A stretch of 64,000 bases of DNA from Pseudomonadota bacterium. GTDB lineage: Bacteria > Pseudomonadota > Alphaproteobacteria > Rhodobacterales > Rhodobacteraceae. The stretch spans positions 1-64,000 of the forward strand of contig JBCAYL010000001.1 in NCBI GenBank assembly GCA_038533575.1, read 5' to 3'. Made by a program: the position numbers and the translations under genes. Under the pieces are notes generated by a model. That model was not told the DNA's origin, did not search any database, and worked only from the letters and a program-made list of their open reading frames with translations. Below, piece by piece: positions 28,196 through 38,981 of the stretch (position 1 is its first letter; every line of letters begins with the position of its first letter).

Positions 28196-28651
28196 TCAGT
28201 CGAACTTGCGGGAGGGCGCGAGCACGACGGCCTCACCTTTCAGGACCTTCTTGCCGCCCACGGCGCAATGCGTGTCCATCGTCACGCGGCGCTTCGCATA
28301 ATCGATGGCCGTGACCTCCACCTCGGCCCGGACAAGATCGCCCGGACGCACCGGCGCGAGGAACTTGAGCGTCTGCCCGAGATAGACGGTGCCATGGCCC
28401 GGAAGCTGCTCGCCGATGACCGCGCTGATCAGACCGGCGGTCAGCATGCCATGGGCGATGCGCCCCTCGAAAATCGTGTCCTGCGCGTAATCGTCATCGA
28501 GATGGACGGGATTGTGGTCTGTCGAGACCTGCGCGAACATCTGGATGTCTTCCTCGGTGACGACCTTCGAGACGTGGCGGGTCATGCCGATCTCGAGGTC
28601 CTCGATGACGATCGTCCCGCGGGGAAAATTATCCTGCAAAGTGTCGAGCAT
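28196..28651 (-). CDS. MaoC-like dehydratase
   Basis: A 151-residue hot-dog fold protein of the (R)-hydratase/MaoC type. The hydratase motif is visible as FAQVSTDHNPVHLDDDYA (catalytic Asp/His pair) followed by GRIAHGMLTAGLISAVIG. Family members hydrate enoyl-CoA or enoyl-ACP; single-domain forms like this often act as (R)-specific enoyl-CoA hydratases, possibly feeding polyhydroxyalkanoate synthesis, which is inferred. I start at ATG 28651 because GAGG lies 6 bases upstream; a TTG at 28669 is the alternative. Confidence 0.88.
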   Translation of the reverse strand: MLDTLQDNFPRGTIVIEDLEIGMTRHVSKVVTEEDIQMFAQVSTDHNPVHLDDDYAQDTIFEGRIAHGMLTAGLISAVIGEQLPGHGTVYLGQTLKFLAPVRPGDLVRAEVEVTAIDYAKRRVTMDTHCAVGGKKVLKGEAVVLAPSRKFD

Positions 28652-28724
28652 GGCCGCCTCGCTACGCAATGATGTGTTGCGAGGATTGATATAGGCGAAA
28701 GATTATTGCTTGGCAAACACGGAA

Positions 28725-29594
28725 TCAGCGCAGGAAGCCGATGGCATAGGTCGGCGCGATCCCGGTTTGTGCGACGAAGGCGTCGAGCTTTTCGGGGGTG
28801 GGCTGTTGATCCGTCCCCGTCTCCTCCGCCGCGAGGCCTCCGGTGATGAAGAGGCTGTCGATGTCCTCTCCCAACGCGCCCTTAATGTCGGTGTGGATGC
28901 CATCGCCGATCGCGAGGATGCGGCTCGTCTCGATGCCCGAGCGCCGCGCCCCAAGACGCAACCGCGCGAGGTCGTAGATCGGGGGGTGGGGCTTGCCGAA
29001 ATAGAGCGAGGTGCCGCCCATCTCGGTATACATCTCCGCGAGCTTGCCGGCGCACCATTCCCGCTCCGCGCCGCGGTCCACGACGATATCGGGATTGGCG
29101 CAGAGGAGCTTCATGCCCTTTTGCTTGGCATAGAGCAGGTCGGCGCGGCTCTCGGACGGGTCCGCGTGCGGATCGAAGGGCCCGCAGCAGACGATCCCTT
29201 CCGCCTCCGAGAGCGGGACGCGGGTGATCTCCACCGGGTCCTCGATGAGGGCCAGCGGATCGAAGAACGCCTCGTCGTGGCGCTGGCCCATGAAGTAGAC
29301 CCGCGCGCCCACGGCACCGGTGAACATGGCGGCGCGCGCCGAGTCTCCGGACGTGGCGATATCGTCGTAGCAATCCTCGGCCACGCCGATCTTCTCGAGC
29401 TGCAGGGCCACCGATGCGCGATGGCGGGGCGCGTTGGTCACGAGGATCACGATGCCGCCCGAGGCGCGGTAGGCCTGCAGCGCTTTCACCGCGGCGGGGA
29501 AGGGCTCGAGCCCGTTATGCACGCACCCCCAGAGATCGACGAAGAGCGCATCGTACTGGTCTGACACGTCGCTGAGATGGTCGATGAGGCGCAA
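28725..29594 (-). CDS. TIGR01459-type HAD-IIA hydrolase
   Basis: A 289-residue HAD-superfamily protein of the IIA (NagD-like) branch. HAD motif I appears as ALFVDLWGCVHNG near residues 16-28, where the first acid is in DLWG and the second aspartate is replaced; motif II is VTNAPR; motif III/IV is FGKPHPPIY...ILAIGDGIHTDIKGA. This DLWGC variant is characteristic of the TIGR01459 group, common in alphaproteobacteria. A phosphatase function is expected but the substrate is unknown. It is followed by MaoC on the same strand. Confidence 0.85.
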   Translation of the reverse strand: MRLIDHLSDVSDQYDALFVDLWGCVHNGLEPFPAAVKALQAYRASGGIVILVTNAPRHRASVALQLEKIGVAEDCYDDIATSGDSARAAMFTGAVGARVYFMGQRHDEAFFDPLALIEDPVEITRVPLSEAEGIVCCGPFDPHADPSESRADLLYAKQKGMKLLCANPDIVVDRGAEREWCAGKLAEMYTEMGGTSLYFGKPHPPIYDLARLRLGARRSGIETSRILAIGDGIHTDIKGALGEDIDSLFITGGLAAEETGTDQQPTPEKLDAFVAQTGIAPTYAIGFLR

Positions 29595-29642
29595 GATGTC
29601 TCTCCTAGGGGATGGCAGGGATGGTCGCCGCGGCAGGCGCGC

Positions 29643-30563
29643 TCAGAGGGCGAGGTTCGGGATGATCTGCTTCTTGCGGCTCATCACGCCCGGGAGCACC
29701 ACGCTGTCTCCTTCCACCGTCGCGCCGAAGCTTTTCTCCGCCACGGTCTTTGTCAGTGCGTTGGGGATGAGCATCGTGGCTTCCTCGTTGAGGATGTCGA
29801 CGACGAAGAGCAAGACCTGGTCGACGCCGTCCTCGGAGGCGACCTCGCCCATGCTTTCCATGAGCGAGGCCTTGCGATCGAGCACCATCTTGGGGGCGGT
29901 GGTCTCGAGCACGGAGACGCGGAATTTCGTCCCTGCGACCTCGTATTCCTTGGAATCCATGCGCAGGAGCTCCGCATCGGAAAACGCGCTCACGTCAGAC
30001 TTCGCCTCGAACATCTCGGCCGCGTAGGCGGCGATGTCGACACCCAGATCCTCGGCGAGGCTGTAGGCGATGGCCTTGTCTTCCTGGGTGGTGGTGGGCG
30101 AGCGGAATTCGAGCGTGTCCGAGAGGATGCAGGAAAGCATGGCGCCCTTCACGGCTTCGGGAGCCTGTGCCAGATCCTTGCCGATCATCTTCCACATGAT
30201 CGTGGCGGTGCAGGCCACTGGCTCGATCCGGATGTCGATGGGGCCTTTCGTTTCGAGGCCACCCACGAGCTTGTGGTGATCGATGATCGCACGGATATCG
30301 GTGTCGTTGATGCCCGAGGGCAGTTCTGCGGGATTGTTGGTGTCCACGATCACCACCGGTGTCTCCGCTGCGACCTCTTCGATGATGGCAGGCTTCTCGA
30401 GGCCCCAGCGCTCGAGCATGAAGGCGGCTTCCGTGTTGGGCTCGCCGAGGAGCACCGGCTCGGCTGCCTCGCCCTTTACCTGGTTCAGGTACCACGACCA
30501 GATGATGGGGCTGCCTGTCGAGTCGGTGTCTGGAGATTTGTGGCCGAAGACTTTGATGGTCAT
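29643..30563 (-). CDS. ppaC: Manganese-dependent inorganic pyrophosphatase
   Basis: The 306-residue family II pyrophosphatase hydrolyses pyrophosphate to phosphate, pulling biosynthetic reactions forward. DHH-type motifs: FGHKSPDTDS at residues 6-15, VDTNNPAE, the DHH in IIDHHKLVGG, and the C-terminal DHHA2 domain ending with the substrate-binding SRKKQ. No CBS insert is present. It is transcribed alone, with the HAD gene downstream after 48 bases. Confidence 0.95.
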   Translation of the reverse strand: MTIKVFGHKSPDTDSTGSPIIWSWYLNQVKGEAAEPVLLGEPNTEAAFMLERWGLEKPAIIEEVAAETPVVIVDTNNPAELPSGINDTDIRAIIDHHKLVGGLETKGPIDIRIEPVACTATIMWKMIGKDLAQAPEAVKGAMLSCILSDTLEFRSPTTTQEDKAIAYSLAEDLGVDIAAYAAEMFEAKSDVSAFSDAELLRMDSKEYEVAGTKFRVSVLETTAPKMVLDRKASLMESMGEVASEDGVDQVLLFVVDILNEEATMLIPNALTKTVAEKSFGATVEGDSVVLPGVMSRKKQIIPNLAL

Positions 30564-30761
30564 GGAGGGGAGGGTCCTTGCGCTCGGGGGTGCGATTTTG
30601 CGCGCCTTATAGGAGCGGCCTCTGAGCTTGTCACGCCACCCACGTGCGCAAGGCCAAGGGCGAGTGAGGCGGCCATATCCAAGTCAGGTACAGGCCGGCC
30701 CGGCACATCGTCCGAGTAGTATGGCTAGTGATCTCGCCGGGGGCATCGGGTAAAGGTCCCG

Positions 30762-31418
30762 ATGATGCGCGAAGCCGATCTCTACCCACCCGTGAAGGCC
30801 TTCCTCGAAGCGCAGGGCTACGTGGTGAAGGGCGAGGTGGGCGCCGCCGATGTCGTCGGTCTCCGCGGCGCCGAGCCACCGGTGATCGTGGAACTCAAGA
30901 CCTCCTTTTCGCTCGCGCTCTTTCATCAGGCGCTCGAGCGGCTCACGGTGAGCGATCATGTTTACATCGCCGTGCCGCGGCCCAAGGGAAAGCGGGCGCT
31001 CCGGGACAACTTGCGGCTCTGCCGCCGGCTTGGGCTCGGGCTCCTCACGGTGCGCGGCGATGGCCTCGTGGAAGCCCATGCCGATCCCGGCCCCTACGCG
31101 CAACGCAAGAACGCGAAGAAAGCTGCGCGCCTCCTGCGCGAATTCGCGCGGCTCGAGGGCGATCCCAATGCCGGCGGAGCGACGCGGCACGGCATCGTGA
31201 CGGGTTACCGGCAGGACGCGCTCAAATGCGCCGCGTATCTGGCCACATCCGGCGCTGAGAAGGGCGCGATCATCGCGCGGGCAACGGGCGTGGCGAAGGC
31301 CACGACCATCATGCGCGACAATCATTACGGCTGGTTCGCGCGCGTGGAAAAGGGCGTCTACGACCTCACCGACGCGGGAAGGACCGGGCTTGCGGACTGG
31401 GGCGATGCCCTTGGCTGA
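30762..31418 (+). CDS. DUF2161 PD-(D/E)xK-type nuclease-like protein
   Basis: A 218-residue protein of the DUF2161 family. The N-terminal half has the PD-(D/E)xK phosphodiesterase layout: an acidic residue in KGEVGAAD (the Asp) followed by VIVELKTSF (the E-x-K). The C-terminal half is helical and could bind DNA (TGVAKATTIMRDNHYGWFARVEKGVYDL resembles a winged helix). Its biological role is unknown. There is no neighbouring methyltransferase or other restriction gene, so a repair or housekeeping role is as likely. A second in-frame ATG at 30765 is an alternative start. It overlaps the next gene by 14 bases. Confidence 0.82.
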   Translation: MMREADLYPPVKAFLEAQGYVVKGEVGAADVVGLRGAEPPVIVELKTSFSLALFHQALERLTVSDHVYIAVPRPKGKRALRDNLRLCRRLGLGLLTVRGDGLVEAHADPGPYAQRKNAKKAARLLREFARLEGDPNAGGATRHGIVTGYRQDALKCAAYLATSGAEKGAIIARATGVAKATTIMRDNHYGWFARVEKGVYDLTDAGRTGLADWGDALG

Positions 31419-31875
31419 TTTCGTGGCGCTTGGGATCTACGTCGACCTGCCGGTTCTCGCGCTGCTTCTGGCACTGACCTACGCGTTCAGGTCCCGCATC
31501 GCGCGGCTCTTGCGGCCGCTGCCACGCTCCTTGGGGGCGCTGCTGTGCCTCGTGCCGCTCATCATTCTGGAGGAGAACATCAACTGCGGCGCATTCGGCT
31601 GCATTCCCACGCTCTGGCCGCCCACGATGAACTTTCTCTTGGGCATTGCGCTGCTCGTGCTGCTGGTGGCGCAGCTGCAAAGGCGCCTCGGCGCCGTTGG
31701 GATCACGGTTGCCGCGTCGGTCCTCGGCCTTGCGTTCGAGCTTTTTCTCGGCGGCTCGGCCCTGCCTTTCAGGGCGCTGCCGCTCGATTGGCTGGCCGCG
31801 GTGTCGGTTCTCACCCTCGTCAGCTACGCGTTGATTTTCTTTTTGCCCCTTCACGTGCTGCTGGCCCGAAAATAG
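31405..31875 (+). CDS. Hypothetical four-helix membrane protein
   Basis: A 156-residue protein with about four predicted membrane helices (for example [48 protein letters not shown] and the terminal [19 protein letters not shown]). A short loop [11 protein letters not shown] has two cysteines that could form a disulfide. No family is recognised. The start at 31405 lies inside the end of the DUF2161 gene, so the pair is translationally coupled, linking a nuclease-like protein with a membrane partner. Confidence 0.6.
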   Translation: MPLADFVALGIYVDLPVLALLLALTYAFRSRIARLLRPLPRSLGALLCLVPLIILEENINCGAFGCIPTLWPPTMNFLLGIALLVLLVAQLQRRLGAVGITVAASVLGLAFELFLGGSALPFRALPLDWLAAVSVLTLVSYALIFFLPLHVLLARK

Positions 31876-31888
31876 GGGCGCAAACCTG

Positions 31889-31952
31889 TTGACAGGCGGT
31901 GGCGTGTTTCATACCTCCCGAGTCGTTAGCACTCACCAAGAGAGAGTGCTAA
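31889..31952 (+). promoter_or_regulatory. groESL promoter with CIRCE operator
   Basis: A perfect CIRCE element, TTAGCACTC-N9-GAGTGCTAA, lies at 31926-31952, with spacer 31935-31943. A perfect -35 TTGACA at 31889-31894 lies upstream, with CATACC (31910-31915) the likely -10 region. Established knowledge: HrcA repressor binds CIRCE and releases it on heat shock when GroEL is titrated. Confidence 0.93.
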
Positions 31953-31987
31953 AGGGAGTAACCTTTGAGCCAATAGGAGCATCAAAG

Positions 31988-32299
31988 ATGGCATTCACAC
32001 CGCTTCATGACCGCGTTCTCGTCGAGCGCGTCGAAAGTGAAGAAAAGACCGCCGGCGGTCTTATCATCCCCGACAGCGCAAAAGAAAAGCCCGCCGAGGG
32101 CCTCGTTGTCGCCGTGGGCGCAGGCGCCAAGGACGACGATGGCGACCGCATCGCCATGGACGTCAAGGAAGGCGACCGCATCCTCTTCGGCAAATGGTCC
32201 GGCACGGAAGTGACCGTCGATGGCAAGGAACTGCTCATCATGAAAGAGAGCGATATCCTCGGCATCATCACGGACGCCGCCGCAGCGAAAGCCGCCTGA
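31988..32299 (+). CDS. groES: Co-chaperonin GroES
   Basis: A 103-residue Cpn10 lid of the GroEL chamber. Signature [20 protein letters not shown] is at the N-terminus; the mobile loop ([19 protein letters not shown]) contacts GroEL; the roof and [14 protein letters not shown] strand follow. The ATG at 31988 follows AGGAGC. It is controlled by the CIRCE element 36 bases upstream and is cotranscribed with groEL. Confidence 0.97.
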   Translation: MAFTPLHDRVLVERVESEEKTAGGLIIPDSAKEKPAEGLVVAVGAGAKDDDGDRIAMDVKEGDRILFGKWSGTEVTVDGKELLIMKESDILGIITDAAAAKAA

Positions 32300-32345
32300 A
32301 GGGACCCGGGCGAAAGCCACGTGATCCCTTTTCCGCAACAACTGA

Positions 32346-34010
<1,665 letters not shown>

Positions 34011-34065
34011 TCAAGCTGCCTGTCCTCGGCGCTTTGTGCGCCGGGGTGCGCATGATAGATTGGAA

Positions 34066-34095
34066 GGGCCTCCGCCGGGGGCCCTTTCTTTTTTT
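34066..34095 (+). terminator. Intrinsic terminator of groESL
   Basis: GGGCCTCC (34066-34073) pairs with GGGGGCCC (34077-34084), 8 bp with one G-U pair and a 3-base loop, followed by a nearly pure T-run to 34095. Confidence 0.88.
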
Positions 34096-34111
34096 GTTTG
34101 GGGTCAGTGTT

Positions 34112-34654
34112 TTGCGACGTATCTTCTATGGCCTTCTCGCTGTTCCGGCTGTCGGGGGCTTCGCTGCGGCAGAGACCGCGGCAGACACACGAGCCGCAAT
34201 CATCGCCTACGGCGTCAATTGTCAGATCGTGGTGCAAGACATCGTCGAAGAGCAGGACACGATCGACGGGGATGTCATCCTCTCGGGGCGCAAGAAGCCG
34301 TGGGAATACGACGCGCAGACGTTCGTCGTGCCGATGGCCACCGGCATTAGCTTCGGCTTCAGCTTTGTCATGACCGCGACCAACGGCGCGCCCCTCACCG
34401 CGACGATCACGCACCCGCCCATGGGCGAGGACAGCATGACCCGCCAAACCTGGCAGATGACCTCACCGCCGGAGGGAAGTGGGTCTGGCATCGGCTATGC
34501 GCTGGAAGATGGGTTTGAACTCGTCGAGGGGCGGTGGCACGTGGAATTGTCCCAAGAGGAGACCGTCCTCGCGGCGGTCGTTTTCGAGCTTGTTCCGACT
34601 GACCGTGCGGCGGAATATCTTGACGCATGTCCTCCCCCCGTTCCCACATCCTGA
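34112..34654 (+). CDS. DUF3859-like exported protein
   Basis: About 180 residues with an apparent signal peptide (RRIFYGLLAVPAVGGFAAA) and a beta-rich domain. The pattern IAYGVNC, TGISFGFSF and THPPMGEDSMTRQTW fits DUF3859, a secreted family of unknown function. Start choice: in-frame ATGs at 34034-34052 would place the groEL terminator inside the gene, so I chose TTG at 34112, with GGGG 8 bases upstream. The family call is from memory and moderately sure. Confidence 0.6.
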   Translation: MRRIFYGLLAVPAVGGFAAAETAADTRAAIIAYGVNCQIVVQDIVEEQDTIDGDVILSGRKKPWEYDAQTFVVPMATGISFGFSFVMTATNGAPLTATITHPPMGEDSMTRQTWQMTSPPEGSGSGIGYALEDGFELVEGRWHVELSQEETVLAAVVFELVPTDRAAEYLDACPPPVPTS

Positions 34655-34701
34655 CGGCGCGCACGGCTTGCATCTCGGGCGGGCGTCTCTAAGGCGACGC
34701 C

Positions 34702-35712
34702 ATGACCGATGTGAGTGACCTGAAGCGGCGCCTGAGCGAAATCGGCGGGTTCGACCTGCGCCCGGGTATCGTGGATCTCCACGGGGACGGGTTCGAGCGA
34801 CATCTCGCGCCGCGCCGGGGGGCGCTCAAGAACATGTCCGAGGGCTTGGTGGCGCTCGATGCGGAGCTTGCCGCGAATGGCATCACGACGGCCATGCTGG
34901 CGCAATTTTGGTCCTGGGAAGGCGGGATGCGCGGCCCGGATTTCGCCCGCCGCCTCGTCACCAGTCTAGCGGAGACCCAGGGGCTCTTCACGGATATGCG
35001 CGTGCAGCTCCGGGTGGAGGTCTCGCTCATCGACGATTTTGACGCCATCGCGGATTTCGTGGCCGAAGCGGGTATCGAGATGGTCGTCTTCAACGATCAC
35101 CTGCCCCATGAGGCGCTGGCAAAAGGCAAGCCACCGCCGCGTTTGCAGGGCCAGGCGCTCAAGAGCGGGCGATCGCCCGAGGCGCACTGGAAACTCCTTC
35201 AGGAGCTCCACGAGCGGCAGCCGGACGTGCCATCCGCCCTGGCGGGCCTCGCGCATAAGCTGGGCGCGCTGGGCGTACGGATGGGCAGCCATGATGACCG
35301 GACCGCGCGCCAGAGAGCGGCCTATCGCGGGATGCACGCCGACATCGCCGAATTTCCCGAGACGCGGGAGGCGCTCGACGCGGCGCGCAAGGATCTCAAG
35401 GTCCTCGGCGCCCCGAACGTGGTGCGCGGGGGCAGCCACAAGAAGGGCCTCTCCGCGGCGGAGGCCGTCCATGACGGGCTCTGCGACGTGCTTGTCTCCG
35501 ACTACCATTACCCGGCGCCGCGGCTGGCGGCGCTCGCCCTCGAAGCGAAAGGCATCGATGCCTGGCCGCTCGTCTCCAGCGCGCCGGCCTCCGTGCTCGG
35601 CGTCGATCGCGCGGATTTCTGCGTGCTCGACCCTGCGGGGCGCGTCGTGGGCACCCATGCCGCGGGCCGGTGGAGCCATATGACGGCCCCGCTTTACGAG
35701 GCGTTGCAGTGA
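34702..35712 (+). CDS. PhnM-like diphosphatase, stand-alone
   Basis: A 336-residue amidohydrolase closest to PhnM, which removes diphosphate from alpha-D-ribose 1-methylphosphonate 5-triphosphate in the C-P lyase pathway. Matching motifs in order: PGIVDLHGDGFERH (metal HxD/H), NGITTAML, GSHDD, IAEFPETREA, the signature GAPNVVRGGSH, and VSDYHYPAPRL. It lacks most of the N-terminal beta-sandwich strands of typical 378-residue PhnM and has a very short C-terminal return. No other phn gene is in the window. It overlaps the DMT exporter by four bases (GTGA). Confidence 0.85.
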   Translation: MTDVSDLKRRLSEIGGFDLRPGIVDLHGDGFERHLAPRRGALKNMSEGLVALDAELAANGITTAMLAQFWSWEGGMRGPDFARRLVTSLAETQGLFTDMRVQLRVEVSLIDDFDAIADFVAEAGIEMVVFNDHLPHEALAKGKPPPRLQGQALKSGRSPEAHWKLLQELHERQPDVPSALAGLAHKLGALGVRMGSHDDRTARQRAAYRGMHADIAEFPETREALDAARKDLKVLGAPNVVRGGSHKKGLSAAEAVHDGLCDVLVSDYHYPAPRLAALALEAKGIDAWPLVSSAPASVLGVDRADFCVLDPAGRVVGTHAAGRWSHMTAPLYEALQ

Positions 35713-36572
35713 GGCTCGCGGTGCTGACGGCCGTGGTGCTCGTGGCATTCGCGGGCAACTCGGTGCTCAACCGCATGGCCCTCGTGGGCGCGGAGGCCAT
35801 CGGTGCGCTCGAATTTGCCACGATCCGGGTGCTGGCGGGGGCCCTGATGCTCGTCGTGCTCGCGCGCGTGAGGGAGCGTGGCAGGGCGCGCGACCGCGCA
35901 GCGCCGACCGCCGCGCAACTCTCCGCCGCCGGGGCGTTGGCGCTCTACCTGCTGGGCTTCTCGCTGGCCTACCTCAGCCTCCCCGCGGGCCTCGGGGCCC
36001 TGATCCTCTTCGGCGGCGTGCAGGTCACGATGTTTGCCGGTGCCGTCCTCGGCGGTGAGGCGGTGCCGCGCGCGCGGTGGATCGGCGCGGCACTGGCCTT
36101 TGGCGGGTTGGTCTACCTGTTCTGGCCCGGCGGCGCGGATGCGCCGGATCTGATGGGCGCGGTCCTCATGGGGCTCGCGGCCCTGGGCTGGGGCGTCTAC
36201 TCGCTTCTCGGCCGCGCCTCGCGGGACCCGCTGGCCGATACGGCGCGGAACTTCCTCTTCGCCATCGTGCCGGTCGGGGCAGCCATGCTCATCGCGGGAG
36301 CGGTCACGGGCGGCGAGGCAGTGCCGCTGCGTGGCGCGCTTCTGGGGATCGCGTCCGGCGCGCTCACGTCGGGGCTGGGTTATGCGCTCTGGTTCCGCGT
36401 CCTGCCGGAGCTGAAGCCCTCGTTGGCGGCGGTGGCGCAGCTCACCGTGCCGCTGATCGCCATGGCAGGCGGCATGATCTTTCTCGCCGAACCCCTCACG
36501 GCGCGTTTCGTCATCGCCTCGGTCATTGTGCTGGGCGGCGTGGCCTACGCCGTTGTGACGCCACGGCGTTGA
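35709..36572 (+). CDS. DMT-superfamily transporter (EamA type)
   Basis: A 287-residue protein with ten predicted helices arranged as two EamA repeats, the usual shape of drug/metabolite exporters. The first repeat begins MRLAVLTAVVLVAFAGNSVLNRMAL; the second ends with the typical LTVPLIAMAGGMIFLAEPLTARFVIASVIVLGGV. The GTG start at 35709 lies in the stop of the PhnM-like gene, so the two are coupled. Substrate unknown; coupling suggests it moves something related to the PhnM-like reaction, which is inference only. Confidence 0.87.
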   Translation: MRLAVLTAVVLVAFAGNSVLNRMALVGAEAIGALEFATIRVLAGALMLVVLARVRERGRARDRAAPTAAQLSAAGALALYLLGFSLAYLSLPAGLGALILFGGVQVTMFAGAVLGGEAVPRARWIGAALAFGGLVYLFWPGGADAPDLMGAVLMGLAALGWGVYSLLGRASRDPLADTARNFLFAIVPVGAAMLIAGAVTGGEAVPLRGALLGIASGALTSGLGYALWFRVLPELKPSLAAVAQLTVPLIAMAGGMIFLAEPLTARFVIASVIVLGGVAYAVVTPRR

Positions 36573-36607
36573 TTGTCTGAGTAGACGCGGGGCCTTACCT
36601 TCACGTC

Positions 36608-37327
36608 ATGCTTCGCGTCCTGATCTTTCTTCTCGCCCTGCTGCCCTCGCTCGCGCGGGCCGAGTGCGTTGTCCTGCTCCATGGGCTTGCCCGGACGGAG
36701 ATTTCCCTGGCGATCCTCGATCAGGCGCTTGAGGCGGACGGGTACGAGACAATCCGCGTGGGCTATCCGTCCACCGAGTTCGACGTGCGCACGCTCGCCG
36801 CCGCAGCGGTGCCGGAGGGCATCGCACGCTGTCAGAGCCGTCCGATACATTTCGTGACCCATTCCATGGGCGGTATCCTCCTGCGTGCCTGGGTGGACGT
36901 CGCCACCGAGACGGAGAAGGCCCGGCTCGGGCGCGCCGTGATGCTGGGGCCGCCGAACCAGGGCACACCTCTGGTGGACGCGCTGGAGGACTGGCCGCCT
37001 TTCGAGTGGCTCAACGGGCCTGCCGGGGCGCAACTCGGCACCGATGACCTCGCCGCCGACCTGCCGCCGGCGAGCTTCGAGCTCGGAGTGATCGCCGGGA
37101 ACAGGACCGTGAGCCCGATCTATTCCTCGATCATCGAGGGGCCCGATGACGGCAAGGTGCCCGTGGCGGCGACCCGTGTGGCGGGGATGACGGACCACAT
37201 CACGCTCCCCGTGACGCACACCTTCATGATGATGAACCCGCTCGTGATCGCGCAGGTGAAGCACTTCCTCGAGATGGGCGCGTTCGACGAAGACCTCACA
37301 CTCATGGAGGCGGTAACGGGCCGATAG
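36608..37327 (+). CDS. Exported lipase-like alpha/beta hydrolase
   Basis: A 239-residue secreted protein. A clear signal peptide ([18 protein letters not shown], cleavage after residue 18) precedes an alpha/beta hydrolase with the oxyanion motif [10 protein letters not shown], nucleophile elbow THSMGG near residue 86 and a [11 protein letters not shown] motif typical of triacylglycerol lipases. The C-terminal [14 protein letters not shown] holds the likely catalytic histidine. Substrate lipid unknown. It converges on purK; the 65-base gap holds the degenerate copy of the conserved-loop element. Confidence 0.83.
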   Translation: MLRVLIFLLALLPSLARAECVVLLHGLARTEISLAILDQALEADGYETIRVGYPSTEFDVRTLAAAAVPEGIARCQSRPIHFVTHSMGGILLRAWVDVATETEKARLGRAVMLGPPNQGTPLVDALEDWPPFEWLNGPAGAQLGTDDLAADLPPASFELGVIAGNRTVSPIYSSIIEGPDDGKVPVAATRVAGMTDHITLPVTHTFMMMNPLVIAQVKHFLEMGAFDEDLTLMEAVTGR

Positions 37328-37356
37328 GCGGCTCTGTTTCTGCGCGCGGGGCTTCG

Positions 37357-37389
37357 CCCGTGCTCGAAAGGCACCCGCCCACCGACCCA
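37357..37389. repeat. Degenerate relative of the conserved-loop element
   Basis: Sequence at 37357-37389 contains CCGTGCTCGA, then CACCCGCCCACC, then GACC, in the same order as in the two full copies but with internal deletions. No flanking long stem is seen. It lies, like copy 1, between two convergent gene ends. Confidence 0.4.
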
Positions 37390-37392
37390 CGC

Positions 37393-38442
37393 TCACAGGA
37401 GGCGATTGACGTGCCCCATCTTGCGGCCCGCGCGGGCCTCGGATTTTCCGTAGAGGTGGATCTGGGCGCCGGTGCCGGAGATCTCGGGCACGCGGTGGAT
37501 GTCGTCTCCGATGAGGTTTTCCATCTCCACATCGGCGTGGCGGCTGCCATCGCCAAGGGGCCATCCGGCGACGGCGCGGATGTGCTGTTCGAACTGGTCG
37601 ATCAGGCAGCCCGCTTGGGTCCAGTGGCCAGAATTGTGCACCCGCGGCGCGATCTCGTTCACGACGAGGCCCTGGGGCGTCACGAAGAACTCGACGCCGA
37701 GGACGCCCACATAGTCGAGCGCGGAGAGGATCTGGCTCGCGGCGAGGACGGCGTCGGTCTTGAGGCGGCCGGGCACGGCGGCGGGCACGCGCGTGGTGCG
37801 CAGGATGCCGTCCCGGTGCACGTTCTCGCCCGGATCGAAGCAGGCCACAGCGCCGTCCTGACCCCGCGCGGCGATGACGGAGATCTCCGCACTGAAGGCC
37901 ACGAGCCCCTCGAGGAGGACGCCTCCGCCCGCCGCCTCGAAGGCCTTGGCAGGGTCGGCGTCGGCCGAGAGGCGTTGTTGTCCCTTGCCGTCATAGCCGA
38001 AGCGGCGGGTTTTCAGGATGCCGCCGCCGAAGATCGGCAGGGTCTCCGCCAGCACGCCCGCTGTGGGGATATCGGCGTAAGGCGCCGTCGTCAGGCCCAG
38101 ATCGCTCAGGAAATCCTTCTCGGTCAGGCGGTCCTGGCTCGTGGCGAGCGCGCGGCGATTGGGATGGATGGGCGCGTGGGCCTCCACGGCGTCGAGCGCG
38201 GCGGTGGGGATGTTCTCGAACTCGAATGTCACCACGTCGCAGGCCCGGGCGAAGGCCATGATCGCGGCGGTATCCTCATAGGCTGCGCAGGTGTGGGCCG
38301 CGGCGAGCTGCGCGGCGGGGGCGGCGGGATCGGGATCGAAGATATGGCAGCGAAAGCCGAGACGACCCGCGGCGACAGAGAGCATCCGGCCCAGTTGCCC
38401 GCCGCCGAGGATGCCGATGACGGCGCCGGGGGTGAGGCTCAT
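37393..38442 (-). CDS. purK: 5-(carboxyamino)imidazole ribonucleotide synthase
   Basis: The 349-residue ATP-grasp enzyme carboxylates AIR to N5-CAIR in purine synthesis. Seen: [13 protein letters not shown] at residues 8-20, the ATP-grasp segments [12 protein letters not shown] and [16 protein letters not shown], and the C-terminal [15 protein letters not shown] motif. The ATG at 38442 overlaps the purE stop by four bases, so purE and purK are coupled in the standard order. Confidence 0.96.
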   Translation of the reverse strand: MSLTPGAVIGILGGGQLGRMLSVAAGRLGFRCHIFDPDPAAPAAQLAAAHTCAAYEDTAAIMAFARACDVVTFEFENIPTAALDAVEAHAPIHPNRRALATSQDRLTEKDFLSDLGLTTAPYADIPTAGVLAETLPIFGGGILKTRRFGYDGKGQQRLSADADPAKAFEAAGGGVLLEGLVAFSAEISVIAARGQDGAVACFDPGENVHRDGILRTTRVPAAVPGRLKTDAVLAASQILSALDYVGVLGVEFFVTPQGLVVNEIAPRVHNSGHWTQAGCLIDQFEQHIRAVAGWPLGDGSRHADVEMENLIGDDIHRVPEISGTGAQIHLYGKSEARAGRKMGHVNRLL

Positions 38443-38927
38443 ACCGGGGTCTCGGGGATGGAGGCGCTGAGCGCCGCACGCCACGCCTCGAGGCGCGAAG
38501 CGAGATCCGCGTCTTCGAGGGCTAGGATGCTCGCGGCCATGAGACCGGCATTGGCGGCGCCCGCCGCGCCGATCGCCATTGTCGCCACCGGGAAGCCGCG
38601 CGGCATCTGCACGATGGAATAGAGGCTGTCGACGCCGGACAGGGCCTCTGTCTTGATCGGCACGCCCACCACGGGGAGCCGCGTTTTGGAGGCGACCATC
38701 CCGGGCAGGTGCGCAGCCCCGCCCGCACCGGCGATGATGACCTTGATGCCGCGCCCGGCGGCCGCCTTGCCATACTCCCAGAGGCGGTCCGGCGTGCGGT
38801 GGGCCGAGACGATGCGCGCCTCGTGCGCCACGTCGAGCTCGGTGAGGATGTCGGCGGCCTTTTCCATGGTGGGCCAGTCAGATTGGCTGCCCATGATGAT
38901 CCCGACTACAGGCTTTTCGTCCGCCAT
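38439..38927 (-). CDS. purE: N5-carboxyaminoimidazole ribonucleotide mutase
   Basis: The 162-residue class I PurE converts N5-CAIR to CAIR. Signature [17 protein letters not shown] at residues 8-24, [10 protein letters not shown] and the [12 protein letters not shown] motif are all present. It is the first gene of purEK and starts at 38927; a DUF465 protein lies downstream of its promoter on the same strand. Confidence 0.97.
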   Translation of the reverse strand: MADEKPVVGIIMGSQSDWPTMEKAADILTELDVAHEARIVSAHRTPDRLWEYGKAAAGRGIKVIIAGAGGAAHLPGMVASKTRLPVVGVPIKTEALSGVDSLYSIVQMPRGFPVATMAIGAAGAANAGLMAASILALEDADLASRLEAWRAALSASIPETPV

Positions 38928-38981
38928 GGCACCCCTCCGATTGAAGCGCCGCTTATAGCCGGGACGGGCCTCCGCGCAAGC

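Noticed and set aside
34034-34111. N-terminal extension of the DUF3859-like protein from 34034
   Set aside because: It would put the groEL terminator inside the coding sequence and before the signal peptide.
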